Source of the DNA: Albifimbria verrucaria
Lineage: Eukaryota; Ascomycota; Sordariomycetes; Hypocreales; Stachybotryaceae
DNA: 64,000 bases
Direction: 5' to 3'
Assembly (NCBI GenBank): GCA_020081605.1
Contig: JAHREC010000062.1
Span: 2,046,001-2,110,000 of the forward strand
Of the stretch, positions 24,736 through 37,367 are shown piece by piece. Position 1 is the first letter of the stretch. Every line of letters begins with the position of its first letter. The translations under genes were made by a program, and so were the position numbers. Below the pieces are notes generated by a model. That model was not told where the DNA came from and searched no databases. It worked only from the letters and a program-made list of their open reading frames with translations.

Positions 24736-25671
24736 ATGGCGTCCATGTTTGAATACCCCGAGGCGAAAAGGCCCGTCCCTTCCCGAGCCAACAACCGTGG
24801 TGCATGGCGCTGACTTTTTCTCAGGGTGCGCCGAGCAGAGCTGTTTGGTTCAGAAACGGCCAGCCATGATGGCGATGCGGACGATACCTACGATGACGAG
24901 CTGCGCGCCACATTGGAGGCGCAAATAGCCAAGAGTCTTGGGTTTGTTGAACCGACCGTCAGCCTCCAGCAAAAAGCCCCGACCGAACGTCATCAAGAAG
25001 TAGCCAACCACCAAGGATCCGATTCCAACTCGACAAGGGAGGCAAGCTCTTCGCCAGGGCCGGCAGCGGACGATGCGGACGGTGCGGACGGTGCGGACGA
25101 TGCCGGTGAGCAGGGTTACATGTTCCGACTGTTCAGCACCTCCACGGCAGTACCCAAGGTGGTACTTGAGGACGAAGACGAAGAGTTAAAGGGCGACGGC
25201 GGGCTTGTGCAGCCGCGGCCGATATCCTACTATTGGGTCAAGGATGTGCCCGAGAAACTAAGACAACAGTACGAGTTTGCTGCGGTGAGCGGAGATGAGG
25301 TTCTGGCACGATCAACTAAGCGCTACTACGGCCATGAGCTACCATGGAAAGTCACGACCATCACAGTTACGAAGAAAGTAAAAGGAACAGACGATCAGAA
25401 AGCGGCAGACGCGGAGGACGCTTCGGGAAGCAAAAGGAAAAGGCCTGGCAAGAAACGACGGATAACTGTCCGCACGAAGGAGCGGGCCAAGAAGGCGAAG
25501 GAAGAGGCGGCGGCCAAGCAGAACCTCGAGAAGGAGGAGCACGTGAAGGAGAAGAAAAAGAGGCTAAACAGGCTGAAGAAGATGAGGAAGCGGGCCAAGG
25601 CAAGGGAGAAGAAAACCGCGGGCGGAGGGGATGATGGGCAATCGAACGGTGAGGATTCGGGGTCTGAGTAA
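24736..25671 (+). CDS. DUF2011-family fungal protein
   Basis: About 293 residues, conserved in ascomycetes and of unknown function. Exon 1 (24736-24770) encodes M-A-S-M-F-E-Y-P-E-A-K; the intron 24771-24824 starts with GC rather than GT (agGCCCGT) and ends cAG, with a CTGAC branch site, and joins in frame to ...K-R-V-R-R-A-E-L-F. The middle carries the conserved Y-M-F-R-L-F-S motif and a Y-Y-G-H-E-L-P-W segment. The C-terminal third is a strongly basic Lys/Arg/Glu coiled-coil-like stretch with likely nuclear or nucleolar localisation signals (K-R-K-R-P-G-K-K-R-R). The frame is intact, unlike most long genes here. It is in tandem with ham-2. The family call is firm; a role in ribosome biogenesis would be inference from composition only. 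Confidence 0.82.
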
Positions 25672-26181
25672 GGTCTGTGATAGCCCTTGGACACGGCGTA
25701 AACGTGAGCGAAATGGATTGTATCTTGGGTTTTGGAACTGGCTGCCTACCCAGCAGACAAATAAACAACGAACCCCTCGTAAAGAGGGTCTTGAATTCAG
25801 CCCTCTCATTGTCCATTAATTGTATCTGGGGTTGACCAAGTACATCTTGATAGAAGACGAGGCTGACAGCTGAACCCCGCCAACCAGGGCGCCCAGGGCC
25901 AACCAATAAGCGACCCGTTCACACCAAGCCAACAGAAGGCTGCACAGCGCTGTGGCGGCACCCTGACCCACTACAGGTCGCTTCTTTGTCTGTAGCTTAT
26001 CCTCAATTGTGAGCTAGACCCCATCAGAAACACTCAACGCCAGATGGCATCGGCTGCAGAGACGTTCGGATAGAGGAGCGACGCCTACGGATTTTATGGA
26101 ATGATCTGTGCCCAATTACGACTTGGGTGGGCTGGTATGCCTCAGAAACCTCGGACGACGTGATCACTCACTACCCGCACC
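25672..26181. other. short intergenic region
   Basis: Terminator of the DUF2011 gene and promoter/leader of ham-2 (ATG 26182). No feature recognised. Confidence 0.5.
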
Positions 26182-29100
26182 ATGAACAGCCTATGGACCT
26201 CGAGGAATTCGCGACCCGCGTCCGACTCTACCAAGCCCGTTGAAGATGTCGCGGATACAGGCGAGGTGATGGAGACGGCTTCAGCGCCCGAGCAAGCTGA
26301 GAGGCCACCGGCGCCCGCTCTCCCAGCACGGCCCGCCCTCCAACGAAATACTGCACCAGCTGCACCAGCCGCGCCCCCGGTGCCTGGGCTACCTCCATCT
26401 GCTCCACGACCCGTCGCACCCACCGACTCGCTCTCGCTCCAGCAGCTGAGGAAGATTGTTGACGAGGTGAACCGCGCCGGTCCGGGCGCCTACGACTTTA
26501 CATATTCAGACACTGGACCCCACGCCGAAGAGATCGACGAGTGGTTCGTGTACCAATTCTGGCAATGGGTTCGCCTCAACGCTGCCGAGAAGGCATTCGA
26601 GTGGCACTGGACGCAGGAGTTCGACGCCGATTTTGGCTGGGACGATGCCGATAACGATATGCGAACGCGCTTTGTCCGCGCTGCGATCGCAGGCGTTCAG
26701 TCCAACGATGCAGCCCTGCGCTCCGCAGCAATTGGGAAAATTACCTACCTGGTCCTGGGCAGATGGGCTGATACCGCCCTGTCCAATGCAACGACTGGAG
26801 ATTCCAGATCTGTTGCTAGTATCTCACAACTTCGAGCCATCCGAGCCGGCGTGGACTGCTTGACTTCGTTGGAAGGACTCCCGTGATTTGGGATGCGCTG
26901 AGAAGCTCTTTTGAGTTGCATTGGTAAGGATCTATCAAACAACGATATGAACATTGTCGCTAAATGTTCGTTTTCAGGTCTGGTGATATTCAGCAAGGCA
27001 ACCCTCAAGAAACCCAGGATGAGCTCCTTAACCTCATGACTATCATGTATATTGCAATTCAAGAAACACTAAACGACCCTGATGAGATGTCCTCCACATA
27101 CACCAAGCTTTGTATGTATGCGAGTAGTACTCTTCTTGAATATCGGCTAATAATTGGATAGTGGAACTGAACCCGTCGCTTGTCGACTTTATGCTCGTGG
27201 CTACCTCGAAGCTTCGCTGGGATGAGCAAGGCGCCATGCCTCATGCTCAGGTGAGCCTCGTCCCTTGCTGATCTCACATGCGAAACCACTAACAGGAATA
27301 GATTTTCTTGCTCTTCTGGAAATCCATATTATTGGTATTCGGCGGGACCGAGGAACTCGAGGCCCTGAAGAAGGCCACAAGTGAAACCGGCTCCAACGGA
27401 AAGGACAAAGCAACCATCACTGCATCGCCATTGGATTATCACTTTTTCAGGCAAGAAATCACCTCTAAATATCCCTCCTACATACCACCACAACCATCAA
27501 TACCCTCGAAGCAGAAAACACATCCTTGCTTCCGCCTCTACCGAATCAGACATCCCGCAACAATGCTTCTAATGGCATCCTTCCTGGGCCACCCAACCCC
27601 AGAATGGTGGTGCTTCTATCCTTCACCAGCCAGTTCATATTGCAACTCCTGCACCATCACCCCTCCGTCTCCAGGCATCGGGGTAAAGGCGGTAAGAAGC
27701 AGAATTACCAGACAAACCAAAACTTCCCGTTCATGTACCCACCCCTTGATGCCACGAGTAACAGCGCGGGCGGCAAGGGAATGGCTAATCTTCACGGCGA
27801 ACTTGTCAATCGTAGATGGGAGGGAAGCGACATCCCCGCTTCCATTCTCGAAGCTGGAGAGCTCTTCTCCTCTCGAGTTCGAATGACCCGTGCTACGCGA
27901 CAGCTGTGGGAGGAGCGTGAACAGTTCCTCAGGTTTGACCGGGGCTGGGATCATAGCGACGATGAAGACGAGATCGAAGACCTCAACCTGGATGAACTGA
28001 CCCTTGAAGAGAAGGAGGTTCTCAAGGAATTCAAGTCGGAAACGAAGGAGAGAAGGCCCCACCTCCAACATCTCCAGAAATTGATTTTGGTCCTCGGCCT
28101 GGCGATTTGAGCGAGCGAGACAAGCAAAGATTGATTGCAATCGAGAATTTCTACGTACGTACATTAGGACTGTTATTTCCGAGCGTGTTGCTGATTGATG
28201 TAGCGAGAGGCTCTACCTCACTTACAATCTCTTGTGATTGTGTTGTTACGACCGATCCTGGTTAATGTAACGGCTATTGTGGCCCAGCAGCCACCTCAAG
28301 GACCCCTGGCATGCCTGGAAGAGGCACCAACCAGGGATGAACGGTGGTGGCCCCGGTGTCCCAAGGCCAGGCGAAGTAGCTGGCCAGAGCCCGATGCCAG
28401 AGCTACCAGAACCATCCCCGGAGGAGCTAGATGCCGCAAGAACAAGAGAGATTACTGCCAAAGCCATGACTGGTATTCTACTAATGTTACTCAAGTGGCT
28501 GCGGCTGTCTCGTAAGTGTTGATCGTCTATTCAGAGTACACCGAGAGGCTAATATTCTTTGGCTAGACGTTCTCAAGTTTGAGTACATGACACAGTTACT
28601 CTTGGACTCAAATTATGTTCCGCTTGTGTTGAAGCTATTTGCTCATCAAGACATCCAGCAAGTCGTTGATAGCAAGATGGATAGGACCGAGAATAGGTAA
28701 TATACCAAACAGGCCAATGCTTGCTTACCTCGGACTAACTGATGATACTAGCTTCTTCCAATTCTGCAACATTCGCTCAAAATCGAAAGACAAGGCCTCC
28801 TCAGGCCCAGACGACGACGACGATGATGATGATGATGATGACGAAGAGGAAGCTGCCCCAGTTGATGAGGTAGTGTCGGAAGGGAAAGCGATGACGATGC
28901 AGCACCTCCGCCAATTAAGAGAAGACGATCACCGCCCATTCCGCCAAATGCTTCCGAACAGGAGAGCGAGCAAGTTTCTGAGGATGGCCAGATGCCTGTA
29001 AGGCCAGAAGTTGACGAACTGGGATGTCCGGTGAATCCATTGCCAACAGTGCCCATTACCGACTTTTCCAGGCGCAACTTCTTCTCCCTCATCAACTATC

Positions 29101-29585
29101 TGAGAGTGATGCAAAAGATTTGCAAGAATAAAGCATACCGAAACCTCCTGCTCGTCCAGTATAAATCATCTACGATCTTACGCAAGTCGCTCAGGATTCC
29201 ACAGCAAGAACTGCGACTTTACACCCTGAAGCTTTTCAAGAACCAGGTGCCGTATTGCGGCCGCAAATGGCGTCAGAGTAACATGCGGGTCATCACAGCT
29301 GTTTACCTCCATTGCCGGCCAGAGCTACGCGACGAGTGGCTGGCGGGTAGTGACGTTGATGCGGAGGTGGATTCGGCACTACCTCTGGAGCAGGCGCTCC
29401 GCAGCTTGACGCACTGGCTCAACTTAAGGCGGTACCCCGAAAAGATTGCAATGGATCTAGGGACGGTGATGCGCGAGGAACAAAACTTTTTCACCAAGGA
29501 GCTGGAAAAGTTGGATATGAGCTGGGCTGATGTTGGTGCTGAAGACAGCATGAGCGAGATGGAGCAGGTTGAAGGGTGGGGTTAG
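26182..29585 (+). CDS. ham-2: STRIPAK subunit HAM-2/PRO22 (Far11/STRIP family)
   Basis: About 1030 residues. It scaffolds the striatin-interacting phosphatase and kinase complex at the nuclear envelope/ER; in Neurospora and Sordaria, mutants lose hyphal fusion and fruiting-body development. A Pro/Ala-rich N-terminus is followed by the N1221 domain (about residues 90-430) and, after a linker, the DUF3402 region to the end (R-E-A-L...L-L-R-P-I-L; A-Y-R-N-L-L-L-V-Q-Y-K-S-S; Y-C-G-R-K-W-R). Six introns join well: 26924-26977, 27112-27161, 27251-27301, 28155-28203, 28512-28566 and 28697-28751. An Asp-rich tract lies near 28810-28845. Nine one-base losses are inferred, at runs near 26880, 27503, 27597, 27660, 27680, 28047, 28303, 28334 and 28882; each shifts the frame by -1. 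With those restored the family protein is continuous, so the gene is probably intact in the organism. Confidence 0.92.
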
Positions 29586-29937
29586 ATATATTGTTTTACA
29601 GCAAATAAAAGACGGGCAACGAACAGCTTTAGCGTGGCCAATGAGTCAAAGACAGTGACTTCGAAGAATCATCCATGGAGCAAGTGAGCATAGGTTAGGG
29701 TTCATGGCTCTAAAGTCAGCCAGGTTCTGTCATACGGGTTCCACAGAGGCTTCCACGTTCTTGATAACAGATGTAAGTAACAGTGATGTTATTAAACATT
29801 AAGACAACCGACTAGCGATTATAATACTATTTTACAGCCGACGTCTTGGTCGGTAATACAGCAATTTCTTGTGATGTCTTCAGTCTTTTGGGTATTTCTT
29901 CTTCCGCTGGTTTTGCATTTCCCTTTATAAGTTTAAT
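29586..29937. other. convergent 3' region
   Basis: AT-rich spacer between the 3' ends of ham-2 (+) and the MARVEL gene (-). It probably holds both polyadenylation regions. Nothing else seen. Confidence 0.5.
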
Positions 29938-30932
29938 TTATCGCTGGTCATAGACACCATCGCCGTAGCGGTAGTTCCCGACACTTTGCGGTGCCAGCGG
30001 GGACTGTGCCAGCAGTGTGGTGGCTGTAACCGTTGGTGGTGCCGGTGGTGCCGGTGGTGTTGGTGGTGTTGTTGAAGTTACCATATGTGTTGGTAGTGCC
30101 GGTCTGGGCAGGAGAGCGTCAGGCTTGTAGTTGCCGCTGTATCTGTTGTCAGGGTTCACAGCAGTGGCCTCGGTGGCGTAGCTTTGCCGTCCGTCAACCT
30201 GGTTGGGATGAGCGTGCTCAGGAGCTGGTCATCGTAGGTGGACTTCTCAGTGCGGTTACGTCGGAAGCGGCTGAAGAAGCCGCCACGGGTGGGACGGTCA
30301 CCGGCGCCAGATGTGTAGTTGTTATGAGGGCTGGGGCCGAAGCGCTTCTCCTTGCGGTGGTGACGGGCAAGGGCAACTTCCATCAAGATAGACAAAGGAA
30401 GAAAACACTGACCGCAGAGTTAGCACGTATACGATTTGTTAAGATGCCGAGGGCATAAGACTTACATGGCAATAATGGCAACGGAGAAACAGGCAGTCTG
30501 GAGTCGACAGGCTGTGCGGTAGCTAGGCAGAGCAGTGAAGCCGCCGCTGTTTCCTTGGGCGGTGTCTTGAGCACGGCCTCTGCCAAAGGGCGTATCAACG
30601 TAGCCGTCGCAGCTCCCTGCGCCATTACGGTTGGCCACGGCGACATAGATGAAAGCACCGATGAATGCGACGTCCAATACAATGGCCAGGAAGGACGTGA
30701 AGGTGAGACCAGCAATGCAGCATAGGAGCAGCAGGGCGATAAGCGTGTACAGGGCAGCGGCGCCGGCGATACCCGTAACGGCACGGACCGAGTCGCTGGA
30801 GCCGATGTCGTGGTTATGCAGGGCGGCCAGGAAGTACGCGTAGACACCGAGGATAAGGGCAGCACAGAGAAACTGAATGCCACGGATGATCCATTGGAGG
30901 AACTTGAGGGCGAAGCCCGCTTTGGCGCCCAT
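29938..30932 (-). CDS. MARVEL-domain membrane protein
   Basis: About 310 residues. Four transmembrane helices (residues about 12-38, 52-75, 78-101 and 145-168) form a MARVEL/Nce102-like bundle, the third loop carrying a Gly/Ser/Thr-rich stretch with paired Cys. Intron 30408-30465 splits helix 4; joining gives ...I-A-I-V-F-F-L-L-S-I-L if one T is restored in the TTT run near 30395. After R-H-H-R-K-E-K the tail is basic, then Pro/Thr-rich with a P-P-T-P-P-A-P-P repeat, ending Y-D-Q-R. A second one-base shift near 30185-30200 is needed to pass from ...Y-D-D-Q-L-L-S to the tail. Family knowledge: such proteins sit in plasma-membrane or vesicle subdomains; no specific role can be given. Confidence 0.8.
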
Positions 30933-33900
30933 GATGAAGGGTGGGTGCAGTGGGAGGAGAGTGGAAGGGAGAGGTGGTCACGATTGGGTGTGGGTGTGCG
31001 GTAGGACCCTTTGCAATTGAATCAATTTGCAGGTCTTTCTTAGATGGTCTGAGAAAAGAAAAATAAGATAAGAATGGCCCTTGTCCAGACAATGCGACCC
31101 AAGAGACCTTATATCACACTCTGGGTCAGGGACCGCAGAGCTGGCGCAGCTGTTGATCGATTACGTACGACTGGTATGTGAGGCATCGAGCTAGCACGGG
31201 GAAAGCAAAGAATGAGGGTACATTGACGCGCCTGCCAAGGCGAGTGTGGCAAGGAGCAGCTTGTTAGTACCGTCGAGGAAGCTTTTGCGCCTTTCCAAGT
31301 GACGGGATTGGGTGTAAGAGGAGGGTTGATGACGAAGTGAGGTGTGGCTGGTGGAGATGCGATGTCGTCAAGCCTGGTGGGGCGCCATGAATGATTGGAT
31401 AGACGGGGTCGAACCAAAGTCTTGACAGGTCCTGACTGGGTGGGCGGCCCCGCACAGCCACAGCACCGTGGCTGGTTGTGCTGGGACTGTGCCGGACCTC
31501 CGAGGTGGCAGCCCAAGCGGAAAAGTCAAAAAGGTAATTTGCTGTAGACTGGGTACTGTATTGTTCCCTGCAACGAGAGATGATTCTTAGTAGATGTCGA
31601 TCATGAAACCCCAGACACGGAAACCTTTTGGTCGGTCCAATGATGTCAAGAGCTTTGCTCAAATGCTGGTAATCGAAGCATCATCCTGTTTTTTAGAAGT
31701 CATCACATGGCCGTAACAGGCATGGGACCTCTTGATGCTTTTTTACTATGTGGACTTCCCTTGACTAGTAGCAGAGAGTTTGGGTGAAAACATGGCCTCG
31801 ATGATGGAAATCTGGGGATGATTGGGTTTGCTGGGAGCAGAGGAAATGCTACATTCTGCTGTGTGGTGTTGGTGATGATGATGATGATGATGATGAATTC
31901 ATGTCCCTGCCCCCGACAATATGCCATTGCAAATGTTAAACGTCCAAGATAAACACCAGAAGCATGCCCATCCAACAATTTGTCATTTAGCATTTCTTGG
32001 AGAACTTCTGGGCTTAGTTTCACTTGAGTTCCAAGAAACTTGGTTAGCACCCACGGGTAGCGTCTCCGGATCGCGCCGCGCACCAGATCTGCGTCATCCC
32101 CAGCTCGTCCATCGTGTTGGTGAAGACGATCGATTCACGGTGTTGCCGTGCAAGACCCTTAATCGAAAGACATCCTTCCAGCCGAATACAAGCAGTGCAG
32201 GGTCCAAACTTGTTGATGGTGGACCCTTGCTTGCCTTGGCAGGGTTCTTTGCCAATGTAAGTTGCGTCGATCGGCGTTCTGAGTAATGGGAACCGGCAAA
32301 ATGGTAGAGGCGTCTGGTGATGTAAACGAAGTGCAGACAATGCTCCGGGACGGAATACGCCCGAATACCCACCTTAACTCAATTCCACCGCCATTACCTT
32401 GAATGAGTTCCGGAGCCGACGGTTCATGATCCGGCCCTGCATGTGACCTTTCTTGTGTAGCTGGAGAGAGGAGATGCTTGCTTCGGTGCTGAAGCGTGCA
32501 ATTAAGCAATGCGCCCGATATTGGATATGGGGTTGCATTATGCTGTAGAGTCTGTTGTGCCTAAACGTTGGACGCGATGCTACTGCAGATGCAATGTTAT
32601 CCAAGGTTGGAAATTCGAAGCTGTTTCCTCAACTCTAGAAGGAGAAGCCATAGGAGAGGATGAGGGATACAGTGCTCAAATAATTTGCACTGTACATATC
32701 TATCGCTGGTTTACTCTCAAATGTTAATGCTCGCTGTGACTATCTGCTTATCTGTGTTTCTCTTACAGTGTGCCATGCTCCATGCATACCAACATCCAAC
32801 AGCAACACCTGGCAAAGTAAATTACTGCCCAGGCTTCACAACACACTCCCACATAAACTAACGAACCAGCTGAACTTCAGATGGAGCCCTATACCTGTCA
32901 AGAGGGATCTGGACCCTCAACGGTCCTCGCCTTCTAGTGGGCCGGGCCGCTGCAAGCCTTCCAGTGCAGCAACTTCAGCCAGGGACCTGGCCATCTTTAC
33001 ATGCGCAACCCCAATATTTCCGTTGACGATGGTCAGGCACACGCAACAGGGGAATGCCATTCCACAGCATGAGCCTATGTGGTTCAAGTATTTATAATGC
33101 CAAGGGGCTCATTGCAACTTCGTTGCCGCACGCGGAACACAGCTGCTGCCGCGTCACATTTCACAACGCTGCATTTCATGACGGGGAAGCTTGCAGGCCC
33201 TTGTTCACCACCGCAGCCACTATCTGGACCTGCAGATCTGCGCAGGGATGCTCTAGGCGCCAGTTCTGATTCCACCGTAGCCTGTGTGTCTTTTCTTCCC
33301 TCCTCCGAATAAAGAACCATGCAATTCGATAGAAGGAGGAGGATGCCTTCTATTGCAGCAGTTCATGCAGTTCAACGGTTGCAACAGTTCCTCCCCTCAT
33401 CTGCCTAAAGTCGGGCTATTGATTCTCGGCGCAGACTGGAGATCTCGTTGGCAACGGGAAAGACGGGAGGGGCTTTCAGATTGTCAGCAGGCTGCAAAAG
33501 ATCACGCCTCCAGTGCTTGTACAGGTCACAAGGGAGGATTTGATTTCGCATCTTGTCTTTCGTCCGCCAGCTAACTACTGGATACTTGCAATTCTACGTC
33601 ACACGCATGCAACTTTTTGCTTCTTACGGGTGTTGCTGTAACATCCATTCCGGCGATCCAGCGATATTCCGAAGAAAGTTTCTCACAAAACACCTCTTCC
33701 GACTGAGATATCGCTGAGGTTGCACCCAATGACAGCGGCAGGGGGCTTCGGAACAATCAGCCAATCCCCAGACCGGACCCCGAGGTTCACATGCAGGCTA
33801 ATGCACCAGACTAATATTCTAGACCAGGAATACGAGGGCTCTATGGCCCGTCGTTGACCTCCCATTGCATTTGGAGTACCACCCTGCGCCTAGCTGAAGA

Positions 33901-34160
33901 TATCGATCTTGGCCGGCAGCATGTTGGTCAGCGAGCCTTGCCCGGCGCGATTTACGCCGGTGGTCTGATCGTGGATGGTATCTCTGGCTTTTCTCGTCGT
34001 TATGGCCGATCAGTCGTGAACCGACTTTATCAAGGGCGTCGTCCCCATCACACTCGTTTCTGATCCCACACGCTCGAGCCGTTTGCTCTGCTGGTAGCCT
34101 GCCTAGCCAAGCCTCTTACCACTTGCGCTGTCAGACCTGTGCCACAGCTCCTCGGCCGTC
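30933..34160. other. 3.2-kb interval without a supported gene
   Basis: Left end is the MARVEL gene promoter, right end the promoter of the peroxidase-WSC gene. A minus-strand frame near 32340-32044 is cysteine-rich at its C-terminal half but has no signal peptide or known fold. No other recognisable gene. Confidence 0.4.
31873..31896. repeat. (TGA)8 microsatellite
   Basis: Eight uninterrupted copies of a tga/gat trinucleotide in non-coding DNA. Confidence 0.9.
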
Positions 34161-36929
34161 ATGAAGCTATCCGGTGCTATCGGGCTCCTGGGTGTAGCCG
34201 GGCATGCCCTGGCTGCCCCAACCTGGCCCTCCGACATCGATGAGCTCGAGGAAATCATGTTCCAGCTCACCTCCTTCCGAGCTCGCAAGTTTGCCGGCAC
34301 CGTCAGCCCTTGCACGAACGAAGCCTCAGGCCCCGGCCGTCAGAACGCCGCGGAATGGCTGCGAACGGCTTTCCATGATATGTCCACTGCCAACACATTT
34401 TTCGACATCGGTGGCTTGGATGCCTCCCTCCAATACGAGTTGAACAGTGGTGAAAACACTGGACCGGGCCATCAGACGACACTCCAGTTTATGTCGACGT
34501 TCCTGAGCAAGAAGTCGAGCTTGGCCGACCTTATTGCGTTGGGCGTTTACACATCAGTTCGATCGTGCGGCGGCCCTGCTGTACCATTCCGTGCAGGTCG
34601 CATAGATGCAACCGAAAAGGGGCCGACTGGTGTTCCTCAGCCTCAGAACTCTGTTCTTACCTTTCAACAGCAATTTGAGCGTATGGGCTTTACAAATGAG
34701 GAGATGATCCAGGCCACGGCGTGCGGACACACTATCGGCGGTGTGCACGCGCAAGAGTTCCCTGATATTGTCCCAGTAGGAAGCCGTGAGAATGGTCTTG
34801 CAAGTCTCGATGGAAGCGTTGCTGTCTTCGACAATAAGGTGGTCACCGAGTATCTTGACGATAGCACTACTAACCCTTTGGTGGTTGGACCTGCTGTCAA
34901 CGTCAACAAGCACTCTGACTTCAAGGTCTACAACTCGGACGGCAATGCTACCATGGAGGCTTTGAGCGATGCTGACACGTTCACAAATGCTTGCAAGAAG
35001 GTCCTGCAGAAGATGATCGACGTCGTTCCTGCAGGTGTGACCCTGACGGAGCCTATTGAACCTTACATGGTCAAGCCTGTGAACTTGCAGCTCTCGCTTA
35101 CAAACGGTGGGAATAGCCTACGCTTCACAGGATACATTCGAGTCAAGACTACTAGCCTCCTGCAGATAGCATTGCTACTGTGGTCCTTACATACAAAGAT
35201 CGAAACAGGGGCTCAAATTGCGGCTCGGGAACTTGTGCCATCACCACCACGGTTCAGGGTGTTGGCCAAGGTTTTGACGATACATTTGCCTTCTTCCCCA
35301 TTGCGGCGGATATTCTAGCAGCATCGGGAATATCCTCTTTCACCGTTACAATCAACCAAGTGGATGGAACTCAGGAAACCTTCGATAACAACGGTGAAGG
35401 CTACCCTCTCCAGGACGGCGTGCTACTTCAAGTGCCTCAGAGCTGTCTCCTGGGATCTTCTGGTGCGTTGACAATTGTGGCGGCAGTTCGAAATGATCGT
35501 GTAAGTGAGGGTGTTGAGGCTCTTGTTTCGTACAAGGTACCACAGACGAGGAGCCCTGTACCCTTGCTCCAGGAAGCCAGCGTCACTCTACAAAAGGGCA
35601 GATGTGTTGGCGGATATACTCTTTTCAGCGCCACACACACTGTCGAGGGAGGGCTAGCCTATGAATCCCGCGTCGACGTGAAGAGCGGAGACCTGACGGA
35701 TGCCTTCAGAAGCGTCAATGATATTGGTGGCACCTGTCGTCCGTTTGCCAACCCTGCTGTCTGCGGCGTTGCAGTGTCGGAATCTGTATCTTCTGAAACG
35801 GCGTCCGAAACGGCATCTACAACGGTGTCTTCTGCACCAGCATCAACGACTGTAGCTAGCACAACGAGCGCCCCACCGGTTGCTAGCCCTTTCCATCGTG
35901 AAGCTGTTGGAGGGTACCGACTAGTTTCTTGCTGGAGAGAAGGCGTCGGCGGCCGTGCGCTGAGTGGTGACTCGTACGCCGATGATGAAATGACCTTGGA
36001 GAAGTGTGAGGCGTACTGCAGTAGATTTGCTTACTGGGGAACCGAGTACGGTCGCGAATGTAAGTTTCAACTTATGTGTTTGACTTCCAAGGGGTCCAAG
36101 CTGACTTGTGACAGGCTACTGCGGCAACTCTCTGTCGTCGAGCAGCCGTGATGCTCCGCTCGAGGACTGCAATATGCAATGTGGAGGTGACGCAAGTCAA
36201 TACTGCGGTGCTGGTAATCGTTTGGAGCTGTACTCCACCACAGCCTCGATCCCTCCCGTGTCTAGTACATCTTCAGTCCCCGTACCAACGCCCGTGCACA
36301 AGGAAGTCGTTGGAAAGTACAATCTCGTGGGCTGCTGGAAGGAAGGCACCAGTGGCCGAGCTCTGGTTGGGCCCTCCACAGCCTCGGCAGACATGACCAA
36401 CGAACAGTGCGCCACATTCTGCAGCAGATTCAAGTATTTTGGTACGGAATACGCAAGTGAGTGCTACTGCGGCGACTACCTGGCTTCTAGTAGTGAAGTG
36501 GCACCGCTCGAGGACTGCAACATGCCGTGCGCTGGTGATGCCTCTGAATATTGCGGCGCCGGCAATCGCCTTGAACTATACATGGACCCCGACGCCACAG
36601 GCGGCGCTCCCGAGCAGCCCGCAGCGGCCGGAGACTTTGTATGGCTAGGCTGCCAAACCGAGGCGACGGCTTCTAGAGCCTTGTCGGGGGCGGCTACGGC
36701 GGACGATGCCATGACGAATGATTTGTGTGCCGAGTTCTGCGCAGGCTACGAGTACTTTGGGACCGAGTACAGCAGGGAGTGCTACTGTGGTAATACACTG
36801 AACGAGGGATCCTTGGAAGCACCAGCGACGGAATGCAGGATGCTTTGCAGCGGCAGTGATGTGCAGTACTGTGGAGGACCAAGCCGGTTGTCAACATATG
36901 TGAAGAAGCAGGAGCCAGCCGACAACTAG
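34161..36929 (+). CDS. secreted heme peroxidase fused to three WSC domains (hybrid B peroxidase type)
   Basis: About 900 residues. A cleavable signal peptide (M-K-L-S-G-A-I-G-L-L-G, cut after A-L-A) precedes a class I/II-like peroxidase domain (about residues 40-290) with the distal R-T-A-F-H motif (catalytic Arg and His) and the proximal-His motif A-C-G-H-T-I-G-G-V-H. A beta-rich linker with a Ser/Thr-rich segment leads to three WSC domains (about residues 580-670, 700-785 and 805-895), each with the C-W-x-E-G and Y-C-G/C-x-C spacing. This is the arrangement of hybrid-type B (APx-CcP-derived) fungal peroxidases, thought to bind cell-wall or plant polysaccharide while destroying peroxide. Intron 36060-36114 falls inside the first WSC domain. 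One missing C near 35156-35160 breaks the frame between the peroxidase domain and the linker. The partner substrate is not predictable. Confidence 0.9.
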
Positions 36930-37367
36930 GATGGCGGCTTGACATCTTGAATGTCTCCAGATATAAATCTTGGATTGATGGATATAATTTAATGAATGAG
37001 CATGTTAATGAATTTTGCGCAATAGCATATGTGCCTTGTTGTTTATCGCATGACCTTGCAGCGACTTGCGCTCTACTTAAGCGCAACTCATAGTCTAGGA
37101 TGAGTAGCGGGTACGCATTCCTAGCAAACATTTCCGTTAAAGACGATGTCAAGTAAATAAATAATAATAGACTAATCTATCTATTCAATCTGCAAAACGA
37201 TAAATTTCTAGACGTCGTGGTTCGTGTCTGTAAGGTGTTGTTGGGTGTGTTGATTGATCGAGGTCCCGTGACAGTGCGAGGCAAAAGCCAAGCAAGCAAG
37301 TAAACACCAAACCTCAAACATCCGTGATTCTTGTTTCCTCACCATCTTTAGCTTGCTCCCCGCAACA
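36930..37367. other. short intergenic region
   Basis: Terminator of the peroxidase gene and promoter of the CENP-S gene; AT-rich near 37150. Nothing else recognised. Confidence 0.5.

Noticed and set aside
31400..31420. ggttcgacccc on the minus strand, like a tRNA B box
   Set aside because: No A box or acceptor stem pairing at the right distance; no cloverleaf can be drawn.
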